From a virus, in IMG/VR virus record IMGVR_UViG_3300020385_000660, positions 1 to 64,000 of that record: a DNA stretch of 64,000 nt; one strand, written 5' to 3'. The position numbers were made by a program, and so were the translations under genes. This document shows, one piece after another, positions 35,621-43,942 of the stretch (positions within the stretch are counted from its first letter, which is position 1; the number at the start of each line of letters is the position of its first letter). Under the pieces are notes generated by a model. That model was not told the DNA's origin. It saw only the letters and a list, made by a program, of their open reading frames with translations, and did no database searches.

Positions 35621-36043
35621 ATGGCAAAGATTACCATAACTAAGACAAAAGGAAATTTTTTAAATTTACTCAAAGGTTTATTTTCAGTATTACATGTACG
35701 AGGTAAAGACTTTAGTTTTATTATTAAAGACAATATTGTCATTATTAAAAATGCTTTAACTGGATATATTTTTGATGTACCACCTGAAAATTATCAGCTG
35801 CTTATGCAAGAGTTTAAAACTATTATTGCCTCTGGAGCAGAAGATGCGGATGAACAAATAAAAGCAATTAAAGATGCTAACCCGGAAGCAGTAAAAGAAA
35901 GAGAAGATCAATTAAAAGCTACAGAAGAAGCTTTAAAACAAGAGATTTCTTTAGAACTTAAAAGCATTCCTAGAAGTATTGTTAATGACGAAATTACTGC
36001 AGAAAATTTATTAATATTAGATGAACTGATAGAATCAGAGTAA
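35621..36043 (+). CDS. Small fibre-block protein, unknown function
   Basis: A 140-residue protein: beta-type N terminus (MAKITITKTKGNFLN; DFSFIIKDNIVIIKNALTGY) and an acidic coiled-coil-like C-terminal half (ADEQIKAIKDANPEAVKERE). It lies between the giant protein and the next fibre gene, with a 1-base gap to the latter. It could be a fibre chaperone or an attachment adaptor. Confidence 0.7.
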   Translation: MAKITITKTKGNFLNLLKGLFSVLHVRGKDFSFIIKDNIVIIKNALTGYIFDVPPENYQLLMQEFKTIIASGAEDADEQIKAIKDANPEAVKEREDQLKATEEALKQEISLELKSIPRSIVNDEITAENLLILDELIESE

Positions 36044-36044
36044 C

Positions 36045-37295
36045 ATGGCAATTAGAGTAAACAGATCTTTAGTAACAAGTGCGGCTGACTTACAGATAAG
36101 TAGTAACAGTGAAAAACTACAACAAGTAGATTTTATAAGTTTTACTACTAAAAGTGATGAGCCTGTTGGTATTGTTATTTACTCTACTACTAATGATACT
36201 AGTTCATTTCCTAATGAAAAAATTAATTTACATCAATTTAGTATTACAAGTAAAACTCCAAAAATTTTATTAAAAGAAGATTTTCCTATTGGAGACGCTA
36301 ACGAATATTTATTTGGTAATGATTCATCGTATAATAAACTCTTTGTAGCTGTCTCTAGCTCTGAAGATGTTTCAGATAGAGTAATTGTTCACTACTCTGT
36401 TACAGATGTAAGTGTATCAGCAGATTACACAACAGAAATGATACAAGATATTGTTGGAGCTATGTTTACAGGTAATACTGAAACTAATATTGCTGCAACA
36501 TATGAAGACTCTGATGGTACAATAGATCTTGCGTCTGTAGATACTAATACTACATATTCTGCTTTTGATAATGATAATGCGGGATTAGTTCCTGACCCAG
36601 GTAGTACCGGGACAACTACTAAATATTTAAGAGAAGATGGATCATTTCAAGTTCCTCCTGATACTAACACTACTTATTCTGAAGCTACAAGTTCTGCAGA
36701 AGGGCTTATGTCCACTGCACATCATGACAAGCTTGATGGAATAGCGGCAGGTGCAGAAGTTAATGTACAAAGTGATTGGAATTCTGCAAGTGGAGATAAT
36801 CAAATACTTAATAAACCTGCTCTTGTAAATCCAGCATCTGTAACTGTATTTCCTAGCTCAGTTGCTACAGGAAACATATTATGGAAGCAAGCTAAAGTAA
36901 CTCTTTCAGAAGCACAATTAAATTCTTTACATTCAACTCCAATAACCTTAGTTGCAGCTCAAGGAGCTGATACAATTATTATGTGCGGAGACGCAATATC
37001 TCTTATAGATAGAGATTCTAGTACGGCGCAATCAGCATCTACTTGTGATTTAATTATAGGATACAATAGTACAACTACTTATACTGAAGCTATATTATAC
37101 GAAAGAAGATTTATGTATAATGAATCAGGAGATAGAACTTGGTCGTTAAAAGCAGATTATAGTGGAGAAGTTGCATCAAGTTTAACAGGAGCTGTTAATG
37201 TCCCTGTTACTATAGCATTTACTAATGCTTGTACTTCTGGTAGTTTAGATTCAGTAACAATATATTTACAATATTACGTAATAGATAATTCATAA
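36045..37295 (+). CDS. Tail or head fibre protein
   Basis: A 416-residue protein. Residues about 225-245 carry HHDKLDGIAAGAEVNVQSDW, a segment recurrent in phage fibre shafts. The N-terminal 130 residues form a beta domain that probably anchors it to the virion. The C-terminal 140 residues form a beta-rich knob-like region ending IYLQYYVIDNS. Its stop overlaps the start of the collagen-like gene (TAATG), so the two may form one fibre. Confidence 0.8.
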   Translation: MAIRVNRSLVTSAADLQISSNSEKLQQVDFISFTTKSDEPVGIVIYSTTNDTSSFPNEKINLHQFSITSKTPKILLKEDFPIGDANEYLFGNDSSYNKLFVAVSSSEDVSDRVIVHYSVTDVSVSADYTTEMIQDIVGAMFTGNTETNIAATYEDSDGTIDLASVDTNTTYSAFDNDNAGLVPDPGSTGTTTKYLREDGSFQVPPDTNTTYSEATSSAEGLMSTAHHDKLDGIAAGAEVNVQSDWNSASGDNQILNKPALVNPASVTVFPSSVATGNILWKQAKVTLSEAQLNSLHSTPITLVAAQGADTIIMCGDAISLIDRDSSTAQSASTCDLIIGYNSTTTYTEAILYERRFMYNESGDRTWSLKADYSGEVASSLTGAVNVPVTIAFTNACTSGSLDSVTIYLQYYVIDNS

Positions 37296-37786
37296 TGGCA
37301 TTAAATAATAAAAAATACCAAAAATTTTATAGTACATCTGGATCAGATGCAGATAAAATAGATGCCAATAAATTAGCTAAAATTAAAGATTTATGGGATA
37401 AGGATGCTGCTTCAGGGCGTAATGTAATTATGTTAGATGACCCTCATATAGGTCCTCTTTTATACCAATTACAACAAATGCAAGATGAATTTGATTCTAT
37501 CAGAGATCATATTGTAAATGATGTTGTAGGACAACAAGGTGCTACAGGCCCACAAGGGCCTCAAGGTTCAGCTGGTAGTAACGGTGCTGCAGGTGCTGCA
37601 GGAGCAAAAGGAGATAAAGGAGATACAGGTAATGCTGGAGCAAAAGGGTCTACAGGTTCTACTGGGCCTGCTGGTCCTGCACAAACAGATCCATCAAAAT
37701 TAGATGGTACTAAATTACCTACAAGTAGTAAAAATTTACCCACAGGTACTTTTTGGAATGATAAAGGAGTAGTAAAAATAGCATAA
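37295..37786 (+). CDS. Collagen-like fibre protein
   Basis: A 163-residue protein. About residues 75-128 form 17-18 Gly-X-Y triplets (GATGPQGPQGSAGSNGAAG, GAKGDKGDTGNAG), a collagen-type triple helix typical of phage fibres. A helical N terminus (IGPLLYQLQQMQDEFDSIRD) would trimerise the chain. The C-terminal tail is short (FWNDKGVVKIA) and lacks a large receptor-binding knob, so it may be a shaft linking other proteins. Confidence 0.85.
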   Translation: MALNNKKYQKFYSTSGSDADKIDANKLAKIKDLWDKDAASGRNVIMLDDPHIGPLLYQLQQMQDEFDSIRDHIVNDVVGQQGATGPQGPQGSAGSNGAAGAAGAKGDKGDTGNAGAKGSTGSTGPAGPAQTDPSKLDGTKLPTSSKNLPTGTFWNDKGVVKIA

Positions 37787-37787
37787 T

Positions 37788-38000
37788 ATGGAAATATTTA
37801 AAGATAATAATAATTGGAATGAAAAGGCAGTTGTAGGCTTTATAGCTTTTGCAATCATGTGCCTTATAATGGTAGCCGATCTTGTAACAGGATGGGTGGG
37901 TACCGATTTAGTAATTAACGAGTTTGTATATGACTCATTTGTATGGGTTGTCCTAGGGTGCTTTGGTATCTCAGGAGTAGAAAAATTTGCTAAAAAATGA
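37788..38000 (+). CDS. Small membrane protein with two TM segments
   Basis: A 70-residue protein with helices at about residues 14-34 (VVGFIAFAIMCLIMVADLV) and 47-63 (FVWVVLGCFGISGVEKF). Size and topology suit a small holin or inner-membrane accessory protein. Its stop overlaps the start of the T9SS cargo gene, so it may instead belong to the export cassette. Holin versus accessory cannot be decided here; a better holin candidate lies at 42841. Confidence 0.65.
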   Translation: MEIFKDNNNWNEKAVVGFIAFAIMCLIMVADLVTGWVGTDLVINEFVYDSFVWVVLGCFGISGVEKFAKK

Positions 38001-40234
38001 GAAAATTAATTTACATATTATTAATATTAACTCTAGCAACAAACGCTCAAGATAGTATATTTGTAGACTGTGTAGGAAATGAAGCTCCTGAAAATTGGTT
38101 AGGAGATGGCTATTGTGATAATGAAGCTTATGCTTGGGGTGGTAATTTTATTGACTTTAATTGTGAAGAGTTTGGTTACGATAACGGAGATTGTCCTATA
38201 CCAATAGATACTGTACCAGGATGTATGAACATGTTGGCATTAAACTATGTACCAGAAGCTAACTTTAATGATGGCTCTTGCGAGTTTCCTGTATTTGGAT
38301 GCACAGACCCAGAAGCTCCTAATTTTAACCCTTGGGCAGAAGCTGATGACAATAGTTGTGTCGGTGTAAGCTGCTCTGATGGTGAAGCCAAGATGATTTT
38401 GGAGCTTACTCTAGACCAATACCCTGGTGAAACAGGATGGATACTAACAGACATAACTACAGGACAACCTGTAGACAACGTAGTAGCAGGAGAGTATTCA
38501 TACGAAGAAGCAAATCAAACTATTGTATACGATTTATGTGTGCCTGAAACAGGTGTAGAACTTATATTAAGCGATATATACGGTGACGGTTTAGAGGGAT
38601 CTTTATTTGGTGGTACAGACGGTAATTTTGTAATACTTGGTGATGCAGAGCCTTGTGGTAGCTTGGATACATTATGGGCATTAGATACTGCAGGTTTTGG
38701 TAGTGCTGCTTATTCAGGACCTATATGGTTAGAGCAATGTGATTTACCTATTGTAGAAGGATGTACTAATAATACATATATAGAGTTTAATCCAGGAGCC
38801 AACTTTGATGACGGTAGCTGTGAAACACTACACACACTAGGATGTATAAACCCTAACGCATTTAACTTTAATCCACAAGCTACATTAAACGAAATAGTAC
38901 CTACATGTAATTACACTCTTATTATAGAAGATGACGGTGGTGACGGATGGGGTGACTGTTATATAGGTGTAGTGCAAGAAGACAGTATTCTTGGTACATA
39001 TACTATGGGACCTGGCTCTTACTCACAAGAGTTTGGTATAACACTAGAAACAGATAAGCCTGTAAAGGTATATTACTTTGAAATAGCTAGCCCACAAACT
39101 CCTGCTGCAGAAGTCGCTTTCCAGACTATGCATAACTCATTTAGACTTATTAATTCAGCAGGCGATATATCTTTGCAAGGTGGTGTGTATCCATTTGCAG
39201 ATAATGGTGCTGGAGCTTTAAAAGCATATGCCCCTCCTTTTTGGCAAGTGTATACAGGCCTTCCTTTTTGCGGAGATTACTGTATACCTACAGTGTACGG
39301 GTGTTTGGATGAACAATCTTTAAACTATAACTCTGACGCAAATACCAATGATGGTTCTTGTATTGAGATAGTAGAAGGTTGTACCTCACCCTTCGCATTT
39401 AATTACGATTCGCTTGCTAATGTAGATGATAACAGTTGTGTGCCTGTTGTAGTTGGTTGTATGGATAATGTAGCTTGGAATTATAACTTTGCAGCTAATA
39501 CTGAAGATGGTTCCTGCCTATACTTTGGGTGTATGGATGAAGCAGCTGATAACTATGATCCTATAGCTAATGTGGATAATGGAGCTTGCTTTACTACTGT
39601 GTTTGGCTGTACCGATCCAGAAGCTTTCAACTACAATGAAGAGGCAAATACAGAGGATTTTAGTTGTGTGCCATTTATATATGGTTGTATGGATAGTACA
39701 GCATTTAATTACGATCCATTAGCAAATACAGACGATGAATGTGAAAGTATTGTAGAAGATTGTATGGATATTCTAGCTTACAATTATAATGAGTTTGCTA
39801 ACACGGAAGGAGAATGTTTGTATGATGCAGGATGCATTGATGGTCCCGGCATACCATATTGGTTAAACGATTCATGTTATGCTTGGGTTATTATGATAGA
39901 TCCATATTGCTGTAATAACGAGTGGGACGATAAATGCCAACAAATATATTGGAGTTGTTCTTGGGATAGTCCATTAGATACAAGAGATTTACTTAGAGGG
40001 CACGACATAGTTATGTATCCTAATCCTATGGGCGATATATTAAATATATTAATAAATGGACCTGTAGGCATAGAAGTATATGATGTGTCAGGAAAACTTG
40101 TAATACGAGTTAACGAAAGTCAAACTTCAAAAGGTTTAAATCAATTAGATGTAAGTTTATTACCTGCAGGAATATATAATTTTAATATCACATATGATAA
40201 TAACATTAGCACAACAAAAGTATTAAAGCGATGA
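37997..40234 (+). CDS. Secreted surface protein with T9SS sorting domain, LNR and GCTD repeats
   Basis: A 745-residue protein built like a flavobacterial cell-surface protein. Signal peptide 1-17 (LATNA cut before Q18). A Lin-12/Notch-like Cys module spans about C25-C66 (GDGYCDN, GYDNGDC). Eleven GCTD-type repeats (e.g. FGCTDPEAFNYNEEAN) match the repeat of the 5204-residue protein. Two DxxGDG beta modules (SDIYGDG, DDGGDGWGD) interrupt them. Then comes a DPYCCNNEWDDKC Cys motif. Residues about 672-745 are a classic Por secretion C-terminal domain (MYPNPMGDILNI, VYDVSGKL, LLPAGIYNF, KVLKR). Expected route: Sec to the periplasm, then T9SS to the cell surface. Its stop overlaps the barrel gene (ATGA). 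Confidence 0.9.
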   Translation: MRKLIYILLILTLATNAQDSIFVDCVGNEAPENWLGDGYCDNEAYAWGGNFIDFNCEEFGYDNGDCPIPIDTVPGCMNMLALNYVPEANFNDGSCEFPVFGCTDPEAPNFNPWAEADDNSCVGVSCSDGEAKMILELTLDQYPGETGWILTDITTGQPVDNVVAGEYSYEEANQTIVYDLCVPETGVELILSDIYGDGLEGSLFGGTDGNFVILGDAEPCGSLDTLWALDTAGFGSAAYSGPIWLEQCDLPIVEGCTNNTYIEFNPGANFDDGSCETLHTLGCINPNAFNFNPQATLNEIVPTCNYTLIIEDDGGDGWGDCYIGVVQEDSILGTYTMGPGSYSQEFGITLETDKPVKVYYFEIASPQTPAAEVAFQTMHNSFRLINSAGDISLQGGVYPFADNGAGALKAYAPPFWQVYTGLPFCGDYCIPTVYGCLDEQSLNYNSDANTNDGSCIEIVEGCTSPFAFNYDSLANVDDNSCVPVVVGCMDNVAWNYNFAANTEDGSCLYFGCMDEAADNYDPIANVDNGACFTTVFGCTDPEAFNYNEEANTEDFSCVPFIYGCMDSTAFNYDPLANTDDECESIVEDCMDILAYNYNEFANTEGECLYDAGCIDGPGIPYWLNDSCYAWVIMIDPYCCNNEWDDKCQQIYWSCSWDSPLDTRDLLRGHDIVMYPNPMGDILNILINGPVGIEVYDVSGKLVIRVNESQTSKGLNQLDVSLLPAGIYNFNITYDNNISTTKVLKR

Positions 40235-41316
40235 AAATGTACAATCGAATATATGAATTATTAGCAGCAATTGGAATTGGTCTATTATTTTCTTTTCTTA
40301 TGCTTGCCTTGTCTCAGGGGTGTAACGCTCAAGGAGTTAAAAATATATTTAAGTACTCTACTATGTATGCTGCAGTTAATGGAGGCACATCATTAGGAGA
40401 CGATCAAGTATGGTCTGTAACGTCAGGTACGTTAGAAGAGCAAGTTATAGAAACACCTTTTGATTACACATTTTCTGTAGGTATTAGAAAGATAAAACGA
40501 TTTGGATATGAGAACAGAGCCAACACTTTTTATAATGGTACGGAAAATTCTTATTCTGATGCCGCGACCATCGGTAGAGTTGATGGCTTTGAGTATTTGT
40601 TCGAAGCTGATTTTGTACGTCGTTTAGGTGTTAACTATACAAACCAGCATCACTTTGTAAGATATGTTGCAGATAAGTGGGTTAGTAAAGTAGAGTACTT
40701 AGAAGATGGATTTGCTGATATAAAATACTTTGAAAGTTCTGAGCGCATTCGTTTAAAAATAGGCGCGAATGAAAAGTTTTCTTTTAATATAGGCGCAGTT
40801 CAACGTCTTTCAGAGCCATATGGTTTTGACCCCCTGGCAGACTGGGTGCTGGACAATGGGACATTACACTATACATATTTGGCACTGCAAGAGGGATACA
40901 ATATAACATTAGATGGACAATACTCAGCACCCAATGGAGAAATAGTAGCAACTAGTCAGGAAGTATGGGAAGAGGTTGTTATACCTCAAGTGATAGATGA
41001 TTACGTAGAAGATCAAAGAAATGCATTACCTAATACAGTAGAGTATTCTGCAGTAGTAGGATTTGATTATTATCATTTTACAAAAGATTTTTGGTTTCAT
41101 AGTTGGGGTAATGTATTACCCTATCATTTAAACGATGGTAACGATTACTCTTATTATCAATACAATGGTAAAAACTGGATAGATTATTCAGGTGGTTTAA
41201 TATTTGGTTATAGATTTAATAAAAGTTTAGGTGCATTTGTAGAAGGTAGATACAATAAGTATTGGAATCGACAATGGCATAACTTTAGTGTAGGAATTAA
41301 TTATGTAATATTTTAA
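40231..41316 (+). CDS. Outer-membrane beta-barrel-like protein
   Basis: A 361-residue protein. A long signal peptide is cut after CNA, before Q34. The mature part alternates amphipathic strands (YTFSVGIRKIKRFGY; RLKIGANEKFSFNIGAVQRL; YSAVVGFDYYHFTKDFWF; GLIFGYRFNKSLGAFVEGRY) and ends in aromatic Phe (SVGINYVIF). A terminal Phe and repeated YxF/GxG strands are the hallmarks of outer-membrane barrels. An SQGC before the cut is not a canonical lipobox. Coupled to the T9SS cargo gene by ATGA. The host of this cargo would need a surface anchor or pore; the barrel may serve it or may block receptors. Not recognised as a named porin. Confidence 0.7.
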   Translation: MKMYNRIYELLAAIGIGLLFSFLMLALSQGCNAQGVKNIFKYSTMYAAVNGGTSLGDDQVWSVTSGTLEEQVIETPFDYTFSVGIRKIKRFGYENRANTFYNGTENSYSDAATIGRVDGFEYLFEADFVRRLGVNYTNQHHFVRYVADKWVSKVEYLEDGFADIKYFESSERIRLKIGANEKFSFNIGAVQRLSEPYGFDPLADWVLDNGTLHYTYLALQEGYNITLDGQYSAPNGEIVATSQEVWEEVVIPQVIDDYVEDQRNALPNTVEYSAVVGFDYYHFTKDFWFHSWGNVLPYHLNDGNDYSYYQYNGKNWIDYSGGLIFGYRFNKSLGAFVEGRYNKYWNRQWHNFSVGINYVIF

Positions 41317-41318
41317 AA

Positions 41319-41603
41319 ATGGCAAAAGAATTAAACGAAGATACAGCAGTACAAATAAGTATAAAGACTTTAGCAGGAATAGCTTTTGCAATGGCGGCTA
41401 TAATTAGTGGGTGGTTTGTATTACAAGCAGATATAGCAGAGGCTAAAAAATTACCTTTACCTGCAGATCCTGAAATCACACGTATGGAATACGATATGAA
41501 AGATCAGCTTATTAGACAGACTATTATGTCTACACAAGAAGACGTAACAGAAATAAAAACGCAGATGCTGAGGATGGAAGATAAAATTGATAATTTAAAA
41601 TAA
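41319..41603 (+). CDS. Single-TM coiled-coil protein
   Basis: A 94-residue protein. One membrane helix at about residues 14-35 (IKTLAGIAFAMAAIISGWFV) and an Asp/Glu/Lys/Gln-rich coiled coil over the last 45 residues (TEITKTQMLRMEDKID-like heptads). Two bases behind the barrel gene. Topology resembles an inner-membrane spanin subunit or a hemolysin-XhlA-like lysis helper; no partner o-spanin was found. Confidence 0.7.
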   Translation: MAKELNEDTAVQISIKTLAGIAFAMAAIISGWFVLQADIAEAKKLPLPADPEITRMEYDMKDQLIRQTIMSTQEDVTEIKTQMLRMEDKIDNLK

Positions 41604-41608
41604 ACGTT

Positions 41609-41950
41609 ATGAAAAATTTGTTTTTTACATTTATTTTTGTTACTTGTGGGATTGCAACAGCTCAAGATTTTTCTGATGGCATGGTAGCTGTTGAATTTAA
41701 CGCAAGCTTTAACAAAAGTAATGAAATAACGTGGCTATCTAAGTTAACAGATTGTGAAACAGAAAGAGTAGATATAACAGCAGACTCAAGGTGGTCTAAA
41801 GAATATAAGATAGTGGTTGTGCCCACTATTGTAATATTTAATAATAACGAAGAAGTAAAAAGATTTCAAGCCAATATCATGATGACTATGGAAGCCACTA
41901 AAAAAGAAGTGCAAAATTCTATAGATGAAATTGTGATGGAGGCTTTTTAA
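41609..41950 (+). CDS. Exported thioredoxin-fold protein without CXXC
   Basis: A 113-residue protein. Signal peptide 1-18 (GIATA cut before Q19). The mature part follows the thioredoxin order: MVAVEFNASF, then DCETERVDITADSRW, then the cis-Pro strand YKIVVVPTIVIFNNNEEVKRF, then a C-terminal helix. Where the CXXC should be it reads NASFNKSNEI, so it has no redox-active pair. Likely a periplasmic binding or chaperone-like domain rather than an oxidoreductase. It belongs to the exported-protein cassette. Confidence 0.75.
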   Translation: MKNLFFTFIFVTCGIATAQDFSDGMVAVEFNASFNKSNEITWLSKLTDCETERVDITADSRWSKEYKIVVVPTIVIFNNNEEVKRFQANIMMTMEATKKEVQNSIDEIVMEAF

Positions 41951-41973
41951 AATTAATAATTAAATAAATAATA

Positions 41974-42372
41974 ATGGCAACAGTAACAACAAAACTAACA
42001 GTAAATAGCTCTGACTTAGTTTCTAATACTTTAAGTTTAGCATTAACTTCTAAAGTAACTGCCTCACATACAACAGGTCTTGCAAGAGCTCCTATAACGT
42101 CAACTGCAAAAGGCACAGGTGCTGGGCAGGTAACATTATACACAGCAAATGATTTTGCAGCTACAGCGTATATGTATATTAAAAATACAGATTTAGCTGT
42201 AACAGATTATGTGTATGTGTATGCGGATACTGCATCAGATGATCCTGTTTTATTAAAATTAGCAGGAGGAGATTTTGCGCTTTTACCTTTAAGTGCAGAC
42301 ACTACATTAAAAGCGTATACAGCAACCAGTGGTACTATTGTAGAATGGATGGTATTCGGAACAGACGCATAG
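41974..42372 (+). CDS. Beta-rich small structural-type protein
   Basis: A 132-residue, Thr/Ser/Ala-rich protein with no signal peptide (MATVTTKLTVNSSDLVSNTL). Alternating strands and small polar residues look like a virion surface or fibre-tip protein. It ends one base before the endopeptidase gene starts. No family recognised. Confidence 0.65.
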   Translation: MATVTTKLTVNSSDLVSNTLSLALTSKVTASHTTGLARAPITSTAKGTGAGQVTLYTANDFAATAYMYIKNTDLAVTDYVYVYADTASDDPVLLKLAGGDFALLPLSADTTLKAYTATSGTIVEWMVFGTDA

Positions 42373-42373
42373 T

Positions 42374-42841
42374 ATGAGACTAAGTAAAAACTTTGTGTTA
42401 TCAGAGATTACTCGAAGTAACACAGCAAAAAGAATAGGCATAAGTAATGAGCCAACGAAGAAACACATGGAAAATATCCAAAGGATTATCACAAATCTTA
42501 TACAACCTATGCGCGACGCTCTTGGTCCTATCAGGATTAGTAGTGGTTATCGCAACCCGCAACTCAATCGTGCTATTGGTGGGAGTAATCGTAGCCAGCA
42601 TTGTAAAGGTGAAGCTTTGGATCTCCAGTTTTGGAAGGAAGGTCAAATGTGTAATAAAGAAGTTTACGACTGGATTTTAGATTCAGGATTAGAGTTTGAT
42701 CAGATGATTAATGAGTTTGATTTTGCTTGGATACATATATCTTTAAGAAAAGATGGGAATAGAAAAGATGTCTTAGAAGCTTATAAAGATGAGGATGGAG
42801 ATACTAAATATAAATATGTTGACGATATAATAATACTATAA
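42374..42841 (+). CDS. M15-family peptidoglycan endopeptidase (endolysin)
   Basis: A 155-residue single-domain zinc peptidase of the D-Ala-D-Ala carboxypeptidase/endopeptidase M15_3 type. Zinc ligands are visible: H76 and D83 in SQHCKGEALDL and H121 in AWIHISL. The sequence ISSGYRNPQLN precedes them, as in the family. No signal peptide or binding domain, so it needs a holin. It directly precedes the holin-like gene with a TAATG stop/start overlap: a compact lysis cassette. Confidence 0.9.
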   Translation: MRLSKNFVLSEITRSNTAKRIGISNEPTKKHMENIQRIITNLIQPMRDALGPIRISSGYRNPQLNRAIGGSNRSQHCKGEALDLQFWKEGQMCNKEVYDWILDSGLEFDQMINEFDFAWIHISLRKDGNRKDVLEAYKDEDGDTKYKYVDDIIIL

Positions 42842-43227
42842 TGAGTAAATTATTAGATTTTTTAGGTGGAGGAGTTGTTAAGCAAGTCGGTGATGTGCTT
42901 GACAACCTTACTACGTCCAAAGAAGAAAAACTAGAAGCTGAGCGTAAGATAAAAGAAGTTCTTATGCAAGCAGAAGCTCAAGCGCAAGAGCAGGTTACTA
43001 GACGTTGGGAGGCTGATATGAAATCTGATAATTGGCTTAGCAAAAACATACGACCATTAATATGTATATTCTTAACAGCAATGTTTGTTATTATTTCAAT
43101 TTTTGATGGAAACGCTGGAGGCTTCCAAATAGCCCCAGCCTATATACCAATATATCAAACCTTATTGATAACTGTTTATGGAGCCTACTTTGCAGGAAGG
43201 TCTATAGAAAAAATTAAGAAAAAATAA
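42841..43227 (+). CDS. Holin, GTA/3TM type
   Basis: A 128-residue protein. The amphipathic, charged N-terminal half (LDNLTTSKEEKLEAERKIKE) is followed by hydrophobic segments beginning LSKNIRPLICIFLTAMFVII and ending with LLITVYGAYFAGRSIEK. This is the arrangement of the GTA_holin_3TM family, including the NWLSKNIRP entry motif. It would permeabilise the inner membrane for the M15 endopeptidase. Start overlaps the endolysin stop; its own stop overlaps the next gene. Confidence 0.85.
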   Translation: MSKLLDFLGGGVVKQVGDVLDNLTTSKEEKLEAERKIKEVLMQAEAQAQEQVTRRWEADMKSDNWLSKNIRPLICIFLTAMFVIISIFDGNAGGFQIAPAYIPIYQTLLITVYGAYFAGRSIEKIKKK

Positions 43228-43931
43228 TGACATTAGATGAGATAGCATATAACTTATTAAATCTTGTACGAGGAGGATTGTCTAATCAAGACGAAAGTAT
43301 TTCTATTGAGCAAATTAAATTTAATATTAAGCATTACCGTGCTATGTTTATACGTAGAGATTTTGCTAAAAATAATTTTGTATCAAGGCATTCAGAGCAA
43401 GATTTAGGATGCGTTGAATTAGAAAGAGTAAATGCTTCTAAATGTTGTAACTTGCCGGTTACGTATTCTGTATTTAGAAGTGCAAGCCCTATCCCTAAAA
43501 CTATAAGAATGAATTTTAAAGATTCATTAACATATATAGGGGATGTAACAGGAACTAAAACAATACCTTTAATAGATTCTCATACTATACAATTTTTACC
43601 GTATGATAAATATACAAAAGGTAGATATAAAGCATATATGATTGCAGACTATTTATACATTTATAATGCAGATGGTATAGATACTGTAAATGTTAGAGGT
43701 ATATTTGAAGACCCAGATGAAGTATCTAGGTACGCTTCATGTGAAAAAGGTAATTGCTATGATTCAGCAATAGACCCTTTTCCTATATCTATGGACATGA
43801 TAAATTTAATTAATCAAGGTATTACGAGTGGAGAGTTAAACTTATTAACTGGAACATTCTCAGATACCGCAAACGACAGGATGCAGGACCCACCTAAAGG
43901 AGGGGCTCCATCTAGACAACAACAACAATAA
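43227..43931 (+). CDS. crAss-type ring/tail adaptor protein
   Basis: A 234-residue protein. The N terminus is helical (TLDEIAYNLLNLVRGGLSN, then FNIKHYRAMFIRRDF). The central part is beta-rich (YDKYTKGRYKAYMIADYLYI). It ends with a short Pro/Gly/Gln tail. This combination recurs in crAss-like tail ring proteins as I know them. First gene of the tail block after lysis; coupled to the holin gene. Confidence 0.7.
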   Translation: MTLDEIAYNLLNLVRGGLSNQDESISIEQIKFNIKHYRAMFIRRDFAKNNFVSRHSEQDLGCVELERVNASKCCNLPVTYSVFRSASPIPKTIRMNFKDSLTYIGDVTGTKTIPLIDSHTIQFLPYDKYTKGRYKAYMIADYLYIYNADGIDTVNVRGIFEDPDEVSRYASCEKGNCYDSAIDPFPISMDMINLINQGITSGELNLLTGTFSDTANDRMQDPPKGGAPSRQQQQ

Positions 43932-43942
43932 ATTTTAAAACA

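Noticed and set aside
37561-37743. Pro/Ala-rich antisense frame over the collagen-like gene
   Set aside because: A mirror of Gly-X-Y codons; not a gene.
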